A DNA stretch of 64,000 nucleotides from Arthrobacter sp. MYb214 (lineage in GTDB: Bacteria; Actinomycetota; Actinomycetes; Actinomycetales; Micrococcaceae). Of this stretch, positions 50,582 to 59,106 are shown piece after piece; positions within the stretch are counted from its first letter, which is position 1, and each line of letters starts with the position of its first letter. The DNA lies in assembly GCF_002979865.1 (NCBI RefSeq), contig NZ_PCPZ01000009.1, positions 1 through 64,000 of the forward strand, in the 5' to 3' direction. Under the pieces are notes generated by a model that was given only the letters and a program-made list of their open reading frames with translations, did not search any database and had not been told where the DNA came from. The translations under genes and the position numbers were made by a program.

Positions 50582-51778
50582 TCAACGCACCGCCTGCTGC
50601 GCGCGGGTCTTGAGCCATTCCCGGATCCGCTGCTCGTCATGGTTCAGCAGTGGCGGAGCGGAGTGCCCGGTCCGGGTGACTTCCTTGCCGCCCTCGAAGA
50701 ACCGCAGCGGCGCGCCTGGGAGAGTCAGCTCCCCTAGCAACGGGTGCTGGACATTCAATGCCAGGCCTTGCGAGCGCACCTGGTCCCATTCGTACACCTC
50801 ATCCAGGGTTCTGACGATGCCGGCAGGGACGCCGGCTTCACCGAGCATTTCCAGCAGCTGGCTGGTACCGTGGCGCTTGAACTTTTCTTCGATGGCTTCG
50901 ATGAGCTCGTCACGCCGTTCGACGCGATGCTCATTGGTTTCGAACCCCTCGGTTGGCAGCTGGAATGCCGCCACCAGTGAATCCCAGAGCTTCGGGCTGC
51001 CCACGCTAATTTGCACAAAGCCATCGGCGCTGCGGAACAGTCCATAGGGCGCGATGGATGGATGGTGGTTGCCCTGGGCGCGCGGAACCTGTCCTGCAAC
51101 CGTGCTGCGGGTGCCCTGAAAGGCATGCACTCCGATGATCGATGCGAGCAGCGAGGTGCGCACATGCTGGCCTCTGCCCGTGCGCTCGCGTTCCAGCAGG
51201 GCCGCCAGCACGCCGTAGGATCCATACATCCCGGCCAGCAGGTCTCCGATGGGAACGCCGACTTTCTGCGGGTCCTCCGGTCCGGAACCGGTCAGCGACA
51301 TCAGCCCGGCCTCGCCCTGCAGAATCTGGTCGTATCCGCTGCGCCAGGCTTCAGGGCCGTCATGGCCGAAGCCGGAAATCGAGAGGGTCACGAGCTTTCC
51401 GTTAATCATCTGCAGGGCTGCATCGTCGAAGCCGAGCCGGTCCAGCACTCCGGGGCGGAAATTCTCTACCAGGACATCGGCCTGCGTCAGCAGGCTGCGC
51501 AGGGTCTGGATTCCGTCGGGGCTCTTCAGATCCAGGGCAATGGATTCCTTGTTGCGGTTGCACGAGAGGAAATAGGTCGATTGGCGGTCCTCCTCCGGCC
51601 CGACGAAGGGCGGACCCCAGCCTCGGGTGTCATCGCCGCCCTGGATATTTTCCACCTTGATTACTCGGGCTCCCAGATCGCCAAGCATCATCGTGGCATG
51701 CGGTCCAGCCAAGGCCCGCGACAAGTCGATGACGGTGTACCCGGACAGCGGTCCGGTGCTGTGCTGTTCCTTGTTCAT
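50582..51778 (-). CDS. CaiB/BaiF family III CoA-transferase
   Basis: The 398-residue protein shows VIDLSRALAGPHATMMLGDLGA at the N-terminus, RNKESIALDLKS, VENFRPGVLDRLG and the catalytic Asp179 in GVPIGDLLAG. Family III enzymes move CoA from a donor acyl-CoA to a carboxylic acid, so this enzyme probably activates the acid released by the neighbouring amidase. GAGAGG lies 5 nt before the ATG. It is tightly linked to the carboxyltransferase gene. Confidence 0.93.
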   Translation of the reverse strand: MNKEQHSTGPLSGYTVIDLSRALAGPHATMMLGDLGARVIKVENIQGGDDTRGWGPPFVGPEEDRQSTYFLSCNRNKESIALDLKSPDGIQTLRSLLTQADVLVENFRPGVLDRLGFDDAALQMINGKLVTLSISGFGHDGPEAWRSGYDQILQGEAGLMSLTGSGPEDPQKVGVPIGDLLAGMYGSYGVLAALLERERTGRGQHVRTSLLASIIGVHAFQGTRSTVAGQVPRAQGNHHPSIAPYGLFRSADGFVQISVGSPKLWDSLVAAFQLPTEGFETNEHRVERRDELIEAIEEKFKRHGTSQLLEMLGEAGVPAGIVRTLDEVYEWDQVRSQGLALNVQHPLLGELTLPGAPLRFFEGGKEVTRTGHSAPPLLNHDEQRIREWLKTRAQQAVR

Positions 51779-51802
51779 ATTTGCCTCTCTAGAATTCCGG
51801 TA

Positions 51803-53257
51803 TCAGGCGCTGGCGGTCTTGACTGCATTGACGGCCACCGACTGCGGATCAGTGGCCAGAACCGGCATCACGTCCGCGAAGCGGTTCTGCTCCTCGTAGC
51901 CGGCAGCCCAATTGAGCAGCTGGGCGTCCTTGTAGTGATTCGCCGCCAGCTGCCATCCCACCGGAAGCCCGGACTCGGTGAAGCCTCCTGGCATGGCGAT
52001 GACCGGCAGGCTCGTGGCCGAGAGCAGGCAGGCAGATCGCATCCAGTCCAGATAGGTCTCGGCGCGGGTTCCAGCGATTTGCTCAGGCCAGCGCTGCGCT
52101 GCGTCGAAGGGCAAGACCTGGGTTGCCGGGGAGAGGAACAGATCGTAGCGCGAGAAGTAGCGCTGAACTGCTCGTTCCAGCCGGGTTCGGGCCGCCATCG
52201 TCGAAATCATGGCTTCTCCGTCGAGGTCCGTCCCCTTCTTGACATTCCAGAGGACCTCGGGCTTGATCAGCGAGCCGTGGCTCCGCACTAGTCCGCCAAG
52301 ATTAGTGGCGAAATCGAAGGCCCTGGTGTTGCCGAAGACTTCGTCGGCATCGGTAAAGTCAATGCACGCCTCTTCGACAATTGCGCCAGCGGCCTCGAAA
52401 ACCGAGAGTTGGCGATGCAATACCTCTACGACCTCGCGCTCGATCGGAACACCGATCCCGAAATCGAAGCTATAGCCGATGCGGACTCCGCGCAATTCTG
52501 GTTCGGGAGTGCCGAAGTCGCTGGCTGAGAGCTTGTTCGGGGTCGGAAGCCTGTCGTCACCTGCGCTGGCTCGCATGAACAGCGCGATATCCTCCACTGT
52601 GCGTGCGATCGGTCCCGAACGGGCCAGCCAGGAGTAGGCATTGGATTCCGCCTCCAGCGGGATGACCCCGTAGGAGGGCCGGAAACCAATGACATTGCAG
52701 AAACTGGCCGGAATGCGCAGCGAACCGCCCATGTCTGAGCCGTCACCGAGCGGCTGGATCCTAGCGGCGACCGCGGCGGCTACGCCGCCTGAGGAGCCTC
52801 CTGCCGATCGATCCACCGCATAGGGATTCGTCGTGGTGCCGAACAATTCATTGAAGGTATGCGATCCGGCTCCGAATTCCGGGACATTGGTCTTCCCCGT
52901 CCTGATCGCGCCTGCTGCTGCCAGTCGGGCGATCTGCAAGTCGTCCTGCTCTGGGACGTTGTCCTTTAATGCCAGCGACCCCTGGGTGGACAGCAAGCCG
53001 GCGGTGTTGAACGTGTCCTTGTGCGTCATCGGCAGACCGTGGAGCACTCCAGTCGGCTCGTTTCCCGCCGTGGCTTCATCGGCCTTAGCAGCGAGGATTC
53101 GCGCGCGTTCGAAATCCGTGATGACCACGGCGTTGATTTGGGCGTTAACTTCATCGATTGCCTGGATATGGCTCTCCAAGGCCTCACGCGCCGACAACTC
53201 GCGGTTGCGGATCTTTGCCGTGAGCTCCGTGGCGCTCAATTGCTGGATCTCGTTCAT
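51803..53257 (-). CDS. Amidase signature family amidase
   Basis: The 484-residue protein has the complete catalytic triad of the amidase signature family: Lys80 (LPMTHKD), cis-Ser155 (SAGGSSGG) and nucleophile Ser179 (GDGSDMGGSLR). It hydrolyses a carboxamide to an acid plus ammonia or an amine. It is the first gene of a leftward unit with a CoA-transferase and carboxyltransferase, with AAAGG about 8 nt before the ATG. GatA is unlikely because gatB and gatC are absent and the length and context differ. Confidence 0.93.
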   Translation of the reverse strand: MNEIQQLSATELTAKIRNRELSAREALESHIQAIDEVNAQINAVVITDFERARILAAKADEATAGNEPTGVLHGLPMTHKDTFNTAGLLSTQGSLALKDNVPEQDDLQIARLAAAGAIRTGKTNVPEFGAGSHTFNELFGTTTNPYAVDRSAGGSSGGVAAAVAARIQPLGDGSDMGGSLRIPASFCNVIGFRPSYGVIPLEAESNAYSWLARSGPIARTVEDIALFMRASAGDDRLPTPNKLSASDFGTPEPELRGVRIGYSFDFGIGVPIEREVVEVLHRQLSVFEAAGAIVEEACIDFTDADEVFGNTRAFDFATNLGGLVRSHGSLIKPEVLWNVKKGTDLDGEAMISTMAARTRLERAVQRYFSRYDLFLSPATQVLPFDAAQRWPEQIAGTRAETYLDWMRSACLLSATSLPVIAMPGGFTESGLPVGWQLAANHYKDAQLLNWAAGYEEQNRFADVMPVLATDPQSVAVNAVKTASA

Positions 53258-53480
53258 GGCCGTGCCTTTCTAAAGGATGACTGCATTGCGATATGTGTCA
53301 CAATCTTCCGTCTACGTTGACCGCAAATGGAATACTCCTCAAGAAAACTCGCCATTTTGGGGGATCTCGCCAAAAATATGGCTAATTCCGACATTTCTTG
53401 CCGAACGCCTCCAATAGGAGGAACCTTGAATTCAATGAGACCGGCATCACATCATGCTGGTGAATATCGAAGGAGTACCG

Positions 53481-54221
53481 ATGCATTTCCCCCTTGCAGC
53501 CGGCGATCCAGTTTCAACTGACATCTGGGCCGTCGCCAACAGCCCTTTCCTGTGGTTCTGCGCTCTGGGCGTCTTCGCCGTGATCTTCGTCCAGACCATT
53601 CTCTATGTCCGTGCTGCCAAGGCCGCAGCACCCCATGTCGATATGCCCGTCCGCGAAGTCAAGGAAGCCTTCCGTGCCGGTGCCGTCGCCTCGATCGGGC
53701 CATCCCTCTCGGTGGTGCTGGTCGCCATCGCATTGCTGGCTCTGTTCGGAACGCCAGCCGTTCTTGTCCGCATCGGGCTGATCGGCTCGGCCTCCACGGA
53801 AACGGCCAGCGCCAACTTGGCAGCCCAATCCATGGGCTCGATGCTCGGCGGGGATACCTACACCCAACAAGTTTTCGCCGTGGCCTTCATGGCCATGAGC
53901 CTATCGGGAGGCATGTGGATGCTCTGCACCTTGCTGCTGACCCCGGTCCTGAAGCGCGGCGGCAAGTCCTTGGCCAAGCGCAACCCAGCGGCCATGGCCC
54001 TGATCCCCACCGCAGCCCTGCTCGGAGCGTTCAGCATGCTGACCATCGCCGAAATTCCCAAGTCCAGCATCCACATGACGCTGGTGCTGATCTCGGCAGC
54101 CTCCATGGCTTTGTTCCTCTTCTTGGCCAAAGTGCTCCAAGCCAAATGGCTCAAGGAATGGGCCTTGGGATTCGCGATCCTGATCTCGATCACCGCCGGC
54201 TACCTGATGCACACCGCATAG
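53481..54221 (+). CDS. Integral membrane protein, DUF5058-like
   Basis: The 246-residue protein has about seven predicted helices. The segment AFRAGAVASIGPSLSVVLVAIALLALFGTP (Gly-Pro-Ser in helix 2) and RIGLIGSASTET recall the uncharacterised DUF5058 family. ATG 53481 is preceded by AAGGAG with 5-nt spacing. It is followed after 22 nt by a second membrane protein and then an M20 hydrolase, so it is probably half of a transporter for that hydrolase's substrate. The function is not established. Confidence 0.75.
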   Translation: MHFPLAAGDPVSTDIWAVANSPFLWFCALGVFAVIFVQTILYVRAAKAAAPHVDMPVREVKEAFRAGAVASIGPSLSVVLVAIALLALFGTPAVLVRIGLIGSASTETASANLAAQSMGSMLGGDTYTQQVFAVAFMAMSLSGGMWMLCTLLLTPVLKRGGKSLAKRNPAAMALIPTAALLGAFSMLTIAEIPKSSIHMTLVLISAASMALFLFLAKVLQAKWLKEWALGFAILISITAGYLMHTA

Positions 54222-54243
54222 CGAATTAGAAAGGACAGAACCC

Positions 54244-54963
54244 ATGAGCTCACCAGCAATGACCACTGCGGACGCCTCGATGGCCCGCTTCGAGCAGCAG
54301 ACCACACGCTACGGTTCACTGACCATGACAGCCGGCTTGATCCTCTCGCTGCTCGGCCCGATCTACCTCGTATTCTTCACGGACCTCGACATCAGCCCTT
54401 CGATGATCTGGGTCGCCTTCGCCGCCGTCGCGGCCACCTTCGGAATTTTCTGGTTTGTCGAACCACTGACTTATTTCCCGATCCTGGGTTCGGCAGCTAT
54501 GTACCAGGCCTTCATGATCGGCAATATCTCCAACAAGCTGCTGCCTGCCGCCATCGTGGCCCAGTCCGCGATCAATGCCAAGCCCGGCACCAGGCGCGGC
54601 GATCTGGCCTCGGTGATGGCCATCGGCGGCGCGGCCACCGTCCACCTGACCAGCCTGCTGGTCTTCGTGGGGATCTTCGGGTCCTGGCTGGTCTCGATCA
54701 TTCCAAACGACATGATCGAGGTAGCCCGAATCTACATCTTGCCCTCCCTGATGGGAGCGGTACTTGTCCAGGCCATCGTCGCCATGAAGCAGGTTCGCCC
54801 GACCATAGTTGCCATCGTGCTGTCGCTGACCATGTATTTCGTGGTCATCCCGCTGGTTCCATCCTTGGCCCTGTTCGGCACAGCCCTGGTTGTGCTCTTC
54901 TCCATCATCGTTTCGTGGATCGTGCGCGATCGCAAAGCAGTCCACACGCCCGTTGCTGACTAA
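54244..54963 (+). CDS. Integral membrane protein, partner of the DUF5058-like protein
   Basis: The 239-residue protein has about six to seven predicted helices after a polar N-terminus of about 25 residues. The segment FPILGSAAMYQAFMIGNISNKLLPAAIVAQSA is well formed and carries conserved-looking Gly, Asn and Pro residues within helices, as in permeases. I do not recognise a named family. Its position between the DUF5058-like gene and the amidohydrolase suggests that both membrane proteins form one transporter. A ribosome site GAAAGGA lies before the ATG. Confidence 0.75.
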   Translation: MSSPAMTTADASMARFEQQTTRYGSLTMTAGLILSLLGPIYLVFFTDLDISPSMIWVAFAAVAATFGIFWFVEPLTYFPILGSAAMYQAFMIGNISNKLLPAAIVAQSAINAKPGTRRGDLASVMAIGGAATVHLTSLLVFVGIFGSWLVSIIPNDMIEVARIYILPSLMGAVLVQAIVAMKQVRPTIVAIVLSLTMYFVVIPLVPSLALFGTALVVLFSIIVSWIVRDRKAVHTPVAD

Positions 54964-54973
54964 AGGAGTCACT

Positions 54974-56200
54974 TTGAATACCCAACCCTCTGGCGCATTG
55001 CAAACCGTCCTGACTGGCGAGCAAGCCGAGCTCATGCACGAAATGTATCGCCACCTGCATGCCAATCCCGAACTGTCCATGCAGGAACGCGCGACCGCCG
55101 CTTATATCGGCAAGCAACTCGACACCATGGGAATCGAGAACTTCGTCTGCGGCGGTACCGGCGTCGTCGGCATCCAACGCAATGGCGAGGGGCCTGTGGT
55201 AGGCTTCCGCGCCGATACCGATGGCCTGCCCATCGCGGAAGATACCGGAGCCAGTTATGCTTCGGAAGCTCGCGGCCAGCTGGCCGATGGCACTGACGTC
55301 CCGGTCATGCACGGATGCGGTCACGACACCCATGTCACCGCGGCGCTGACCGCCGCTGCCCGGCTCGCCGAGCAGACGGGGGCGTGGAACGGAACCATCG
55401 TGTGGATTTTCCAGCCCGGCGAGGAAACCAGCGCTGGTGCCAGGGCCATGCTCGAAGACGGACTGTGGGACAAGGCCCCGGTACCCTCGGTCATCCTCGG
55501 CCAGCATGTCTTTCCTTTCGCCGCGGGCTCGGTGGGCCTGACCAGCGGCCCCGCCATGGCAATGGCTGATTCGCTGAAGGTGACGCTGCACGGCAAGCAG
55601 TCCCACGGCTCACAGCCGCAGGACTCCATCGACCCGATCGTCCAGGGCGCGCACACGATCACGCGCCTGCAGAGCCTGGTTTCGCGGGAATTGCACCCTC
55701 AGACTCCTGCGGTGCTCACCTGCGGCTCGTTCCACGCCGGGTTGAAGGAGAACATCATCCCGGATCGCGCCGAATTCACCTTGAACATCAGGACCTTCGA
55801 TGAGCAGACCCGCACCCAAATCCTGGATGGGGTCTCACGCATAGTGAGCGCCGAAGCCGCCGCGTCGAATGCTCCGGCACCTGAGATCGAAACGCTGAAT
55901 TCCTTCCCCAAGCTGCACAATGATCCGGGCCACACCGAGCAGGTCAAGGAGGCTTTGAGCCGGGAACTCGGGGAAGGCAAAGTTGTCGACCTGCCCGCTG
56001 CCATGGGATCCGAGGATTTCGGGGCTCTGGGAGATGAGATTTCGGTGCCGTACGTCTACTGGTTCTTCGGCGGGTTCCTGCCCCGTGACGAGGCGCCACC
56101 GGTGAACCACTCGCCGTATTTTCTGCCTGATTACGAGCTTTCCCTGGCAACAGGGGTTCGCGCCGCGCTGGCGGGCCTGGGGCATTACCTGGCCAGGTAG
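54974..56200 (+). CDS. M20 family amidohydrolase (hippurate/indoleacetyl-amino acid hydrolase-like)
   Basis: The 408-residue protein is a zinc-dependent M20D amidohydrolase. MHGCGHDTHVTAAL holds two metal ligands and the catalytic region, PGEETSAGARAMLEDGL the base Glu, and MGSEDFGAL the C-terminal ligand region. Such enzymes free amino acids from N-acyl conjugates. The start is TTG 54974, with a perfect AAAGGAG 5 nt upstream; no ATG or GTG fits. It follows the membrane protein by 10 nt and is clearly in the same operon. Confidence 0.9.
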   Translation: MNTQPSGALQTVLTGEQAELMHEMYRHLHANPELSMQERATAAYIGKQLDTMGIENFVCGGTGVVGIQRNGEGPVVGFRADTDGLPIAEDTGASYASEARGQLADGTDVPVMHGCGHDTHVTAALTAAARLAEQTGAWNGTIVWIFQPGEETSAGARAMLEDGLWDKAPVPSVILGQHVFPFAAGSVGLTSGPAMAMADSLKVTLHGKQSHGSQPQDSIDPIVQGAHTITRLQSLVSRELHPQTPAVLTCGSFHAGLKENIIPDRAEFTLNIRTFDEQTRTQILDGVSRIVSAEAAASNAPAPEIETLNSFPKLHNDPGHTEQVKEALSRELGEGKVVDLPAAMGSEDFGALGDEISVPYVYWFFGGFLPRDEAPPVNHSPYFLPDYELSLATGVRAALAGLGHYLAR

Positions 56201-56243
56201 CGGACTCCGGTTCCCAAGTCGATCACGCCGCCGGCGGCATGCC

Positions 56244-56282
56244 AAGGCCCGGGTGGAGGAACACTCGTTCCGCCCGGGCCTT
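56244..56282. terminator. Terminator between two convergent operons
   Basis: AAGGCCCGGG (56244-56253) pairs with CCCGGGCCTT (56273-56282), and five further pairs (two of them G-T) extend the stem inward. It separates the M20 gene from the HAD phosphatase gene, which ends at 56305. Confidence 0.85.
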
Positions 56283-56304
56283 CGGAATGTTCTTGCCGGT
56301 TTGG

Positions 56305-57120
56305 CTATAGCCGGGTACGCCCATCGAGGTAGGCGCCGAGCACCTGCAGCACACCGTGCTCGAGGTTGGAAGGCGCGGTGAAGTTCGCAGCTTCTGCCAC
56401 CACCGGATGCGCATTGGCCATGGCGAAGGAGTAGGTGGCGGCCTTGATCATTTCCAGGTCATTGGGGTAGTCGCCGAAAACTGCCGTTTCATCCGCGCTG
56501 ATTCCCAGCTTGTCCTGCAAGGCTGCCAGGGCCAGTCCCTTGTGCACGCCGTGGTTCATGGCATCCACCCAGTGGCTGCCGGAGATCACCACCTGCAGCG
56601 GCACCTGCAGCGCTGCCGCCATTTCCTGCACGGCGCCGGTGCCGACGTTGACGGCCATCTTGATGATCTCGTCCTCGACCTGGGCCAGGTCGTCAACCAC
56701 CTGCACGGCGCGGTAGTACGGGGCCACGGCGTTGGCAAACCGTTCATCGGCGCGCTCCACATAGGCGGTGCGGCGTCCGCACAGCACCAATCCGGCGTCC
56801 AGCGCGGCTTGCCCGCGCACGGCCTGGATCACGGCGGCTACCGATGGCGGATCGATGATGTTGGAGTAGATCTCATTCTCGCCGTGCATCACGACGGTTC
56901 CGTTCTCGGCAATGATCGCGATCTCCCCCAAGGGGGCGAACTGCTCGCGCAGGGTCGCGAACTGGCGCCCGGAAGCTGGCACGAACTTGATGCCGCGGGC
57001 CTGGAGCTTGTCGATCACAGCCCACGATGCCTCGGGGATCTTGCCTTCGCCGTCCAGGAAAGTGCCGTCCATGTCGACGGCGACGAGCTTGATCTGGGCC
57101 TTCGGGTCAATCGTATGCAT
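56305..57120 (-). CDS. Cof-type HAD family hydrolase
   Basis: The 271-residue protein has HAD motif I VDMDGTFLD (Asp16/Asp18), motif II PASGRQ, a Lys in VHKGLAL and motif IV FGDYPNDLEMI, plus the C2 cap of Cof/YidA proteins. These enzymes dephosphorylate sugar phosphates and similar compounds. It lies 6 nt behind ppgK, sharing its transcript, with AGGA 4 nt before the ATG, so a sugar phosphate substrate is plausible. Confidence 0.93.
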   Translation of the reverse strand: MHTIDPKAQIKLVAVDMDGTFLDGEGKIPEASWAVIDKLQARGIKFVPASGRQFATLREQFAPLGEIAIIAENGTVVMHGENEIYSNIIDPPSVAAVIQAVRGQAALDAGLVLCGRRTAYVERADERFANAVAPYYRAVQVVDDLAQVEDEIIKMAVNVGTGAVQEMAAALQVPLQVVISGSHWVDAMNHGVHKGLALAALQDKLGISADETAVFGDYPNDLEMIKAATYSFAMANAHPVVAEAANFTAPSNLEHGVLQVLGAYLDGRTRL

Positions 57121-57126
57121 AGGTTC

Positions 57127-57936
57127 CTAGTTGCCGGGTTTCAGCGCGCGATGCGCAGCGCCCAGTACCCCGGCGGCGTTGTTGAATTGGGCAGGCACGA
57201 TCCTGGCTCGCAGTTCCAGCTGCGGCAGGAACTTTTCGTGGTCTTCGGAGATCGCTCCGCCGATGATGATCAAATCCGGGCTGCACAGGAATTCCACGTG
57301 GGACAGGTAGCGTTGCAGGCGGGCGATGTACTGCTCCCAGCTGAGGTTTTCCTCGTGCATGACTCGCGCGGCGGCCTTGCTCTCGGCATTGAATCCGTCG
57401 ATTTCGAGGTGGCCGAATTCGACATTCGGGAAGAGCACGCCGTCGCGGAAGAAGGCCGAGCCGATGCCCGTGCCCAGGGTCAGCAGCAAGGTGCTGCCCT
57501 TGACCGGCTTGCCATGTTCGGCTCCGGCACCCGCGTAGACCTCGGCCACGCCGGCGGCATCCGCGTCGTTGAGCACAAAGACGTCGCGGCCCAGGATCGC
57601 ACTGAAGGTGGCGGTGACGTCCAAGCCGATCCAGGCCTTGTCGATATTGGCCGCCGAGTGCACGACGCCGTCGATGACGATGCCAGGCACGGTGACGCCA
57701 GCGGGGATTCCTGCCAGCTCGTCGCCGGTGAGCTCCTGCAGGTCGGCAACGATGCCCGCCATCACCTGGGCGACAGCATCCGGATGCGCGCCCTCAGGGG
57801 TAGCTGCCTTGCTGAAGGTGCTCTCAACAAGCTTGCCGTCGGTCCCAACCAATCCGTACTTGATCGACGAGCCGCCCAGATCAAGCCCGATGGCAGCGAA
57901 CTGCGACGTGGATGCCGATGCGTCAGATGGTGCCAT
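57127..57936 (-). CDS. ppgK: Polyphosphate glucokinase
   Basis: The 269-residue ROK-family kinase phosphorylates glucose with polyphosphate or ATP. LGLDLGGSSIKYGLV is the phosphate-binding site, LNDADAAGVAE carries the catalytic Asp, LGTGIGSAFF is the second phosphate site and EFGHLEIDG plus AAARVMHEENLSW are characteristic of PpgK; the ROK zinc-finger is absent as expected. GGGGAG lies about 7 nt before the ATG. A well-formed promoter lies in the gap to the upstream ROK regulator gene. Confidence 0.95.
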   Translation of the reverse strand: MAPSDASASTSQFAAIGLDLGGSSIKYGLVGTDGKLVESTFSKAATPEGAHPDAVAQVMAGIVADLQELTGDELAGIPAGVTVPGIVIDGVVHSAANIDKAWIGLDVTATFSAILGRDVFVLNDADAAGVAEVYAGAGAEHGKPVKGSTLLLTLGTGIGSAFFRDGVLFPNVEFGHLEIDGFNAESKAAARVMHEENLSWEQYIARLQRYLSHVEFLCSPDLIIIGGAISEDHEKFLPQLELRARIVPAQFNNAAGVLGAAHRALKPGN

Positions 57937-57960
57937 CAGTGGTCTCCCCGGTGAAGCAAA

Positions 57961-57970
57961 TAAAATTTTA
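57961..57970. promoter_or_regulatory. AT-rich palindrome downstream of the ppgK promoter
   Basis: TAAAATTTTA is a perfect 10-bp palindrome just inside the ppgK transcript, between -10 and ribosome site. NagC/XylR-type ROK repressors bind AT-rich dyads, and the upstream gene encodes such a regulator. Confidence 0.4.
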
Positions 57971-57982
57971 AGGACTCTTTAC

Positions 57983-58010
57983 AATATATAGCTTGGATCA
58001 CTTTGGTCAA
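57983..58010 (-). promoter_or_regulatory. Promoter of ppgK
   Basis: On the minus strand TTGACC (complement of 58005-58010) is followed after 16 bp by TATATT (complement of 57983-57988). The -35 overlaps the stop codon of the ROK regulator gene. Confidence 0.8.
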
Positions 58011-59071
58011 CGTACCCGGTAGTTTTCCCATAAGTTGGCCAAGGCCAGCTCCCGGGCGCCGGCCAAAGCGCCGCGTGCCGCGGCCTCGGTTCCCAAGGTG
58101 GAAAGCTGAACATGAACCGGTTTGGGCAGCAAGCTGTTCAGTTCGCTTTCCAGCGCCGCGCACAATTGAGGCGTGAGCCCCGGGCCGATGGCCACCACTC
58201 GCTGCGGATCGACGAAGCCGATCAGGTTGGCCAGGACACGGCCGAACGGGGACAGGAAGGCTGGCCAGTTCCGTTCATCGGCCAGTTTTTCCCAGAGCAC
58301 GCGGGTCTGGAACATCCCGGCCTCGCCGAGCGCATCGCGCAGGTTCGCGGTGCCTACCAGCTGGGTCTCCAGCTCGCCGGCGGTGCCGTGCTTGCCGCGG
58401 TGCAGCGCACCGTCGATGACCAGGCCTGCACCCAGGCCGGAACCGATGTAGATCATCATCAACGAACCGGCCAGCTCCCCGGCTTCGGCCAGGGCCATCC
58501 AATTCACGTCGTTATCCAGCAGCACCGGAACCCCGCCGGCGAACTGGCCGGCAAGGTTGGCCCCGGAGGAAGGGAAAATCGGGGTGGCCAGGACTCGCAG
58601 CCCGCCATCGCGCTGCACCGGGGCTGACTGGCTCACGGCCCCGGCCAGCAATGGGGAGCCGAGCTCAGCGGCCACGCGGGAGATCTCGCGGGCTCCCATT
58701 TGCTCTACCTGCGCGGCGGTGGTTTGCGCCGTCAGCGGGTAGAAGCGGTCCACCAGCGTCTTTCCGGCCAGGTCGGTGGCGCGGACCTGCAGGAATTCTG
58801 CCTGCAGGCACAGTGCCAGCAGGTGGCCGAAGCCGCTGTCCAGCGCATAGTGCTCGGGAACGCGGCCGCGCTTGGGCTCGTTGTCCCGCTCGATGGCCGA
58901 GGCCAGGCCGTTCTCCTGCAGGCGCGAGATCGCCTGCGATGCGGTGGGCTTGGAGATCCCCAGATCCGCAGCGATCTGGGTACGGGTCGCCGGGGCTTGG
59001 CAAAGGTAATCGAATACCCGGATGTCAGTCAGCGTTGCCAGGGCACGGGGCCCCGCAGTGGAATCAGTCAC
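58007..59071 (-). CDS. ROK family transcriptional regulator
   Basis: The 354-residue protein has an N-terminal winged helix (about 15-60: TRTQIAADLGISKPTASQAISRLQENGL) and a ROK sugar-kinase-like domain (about 80-345) with IYIGSGLGAGLVIDGALHRGKHGTAGE. Members sense sugars or amino sugars and repress uptake or metabolic genes. The adjacent ppgK is a likely target. The GTG start has no ribosome site; TAGGAT ends 6 nt before it with CTGAAA 17 bp upstream, suggesting a leaderless mRNA. Confidence 0.92.
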   Translation of the reverse strand: MTDSTAGPRALATLTDIRVFDYLCQAPATRTQIAADLGISKPTASQAISRLQENGLASAIERDNEPKRGRVPEHYALDSGFGHLLALCLQAEFLQVRATDLAGKTLVDRFYPLTAQTTAAQVEQMGAREISRVAAELGSPLLAGAVSQSAPVQRDGGLRVLATPIFPSSGANLAGQFAGGVPVLLDNDVNWMALAEAGELAGSLMMIYIGSGLGAGLVIDGALHRGKHGTAGELETQLVGTANLRDALGEAGMFQTRVLWEKLADERNWPAFLSPFGRVLANLIGFVDPQRVVAIGPGLTPQLCAALESELNSLLPKPVHVQLSTLGTEAAARGALAGARELALANLWENYRVR

Positions 59072-59077
59072 CTACCA

Positions 59078-59106
59078 ATCCTACTGGCCTTCTGCCCTGA
59101 TTTCAG
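59078..59106 (-). promoter_or_regulatory. Leaderless promoter of the ROK regulator gene
   Basis: CTGAAA (complement of 59101-59106), 17 bp, TAGGAT (complement of 59078-59083), then 6 nt to GTG 59071. Confidence 0.6.

Noticed and set aside
51803-53257. The amidase as GatA of the tRNA amidotransferase
   Set aside because: No gatB or gatC nearby and the gene is in a CoA-transferase operon.
56356-57954. A rightward open frame of 532 codons opposite the HAD and ppgK genes
   Set aside because: Low-complexity antisense of two well-defined enzymes on the minus strand.
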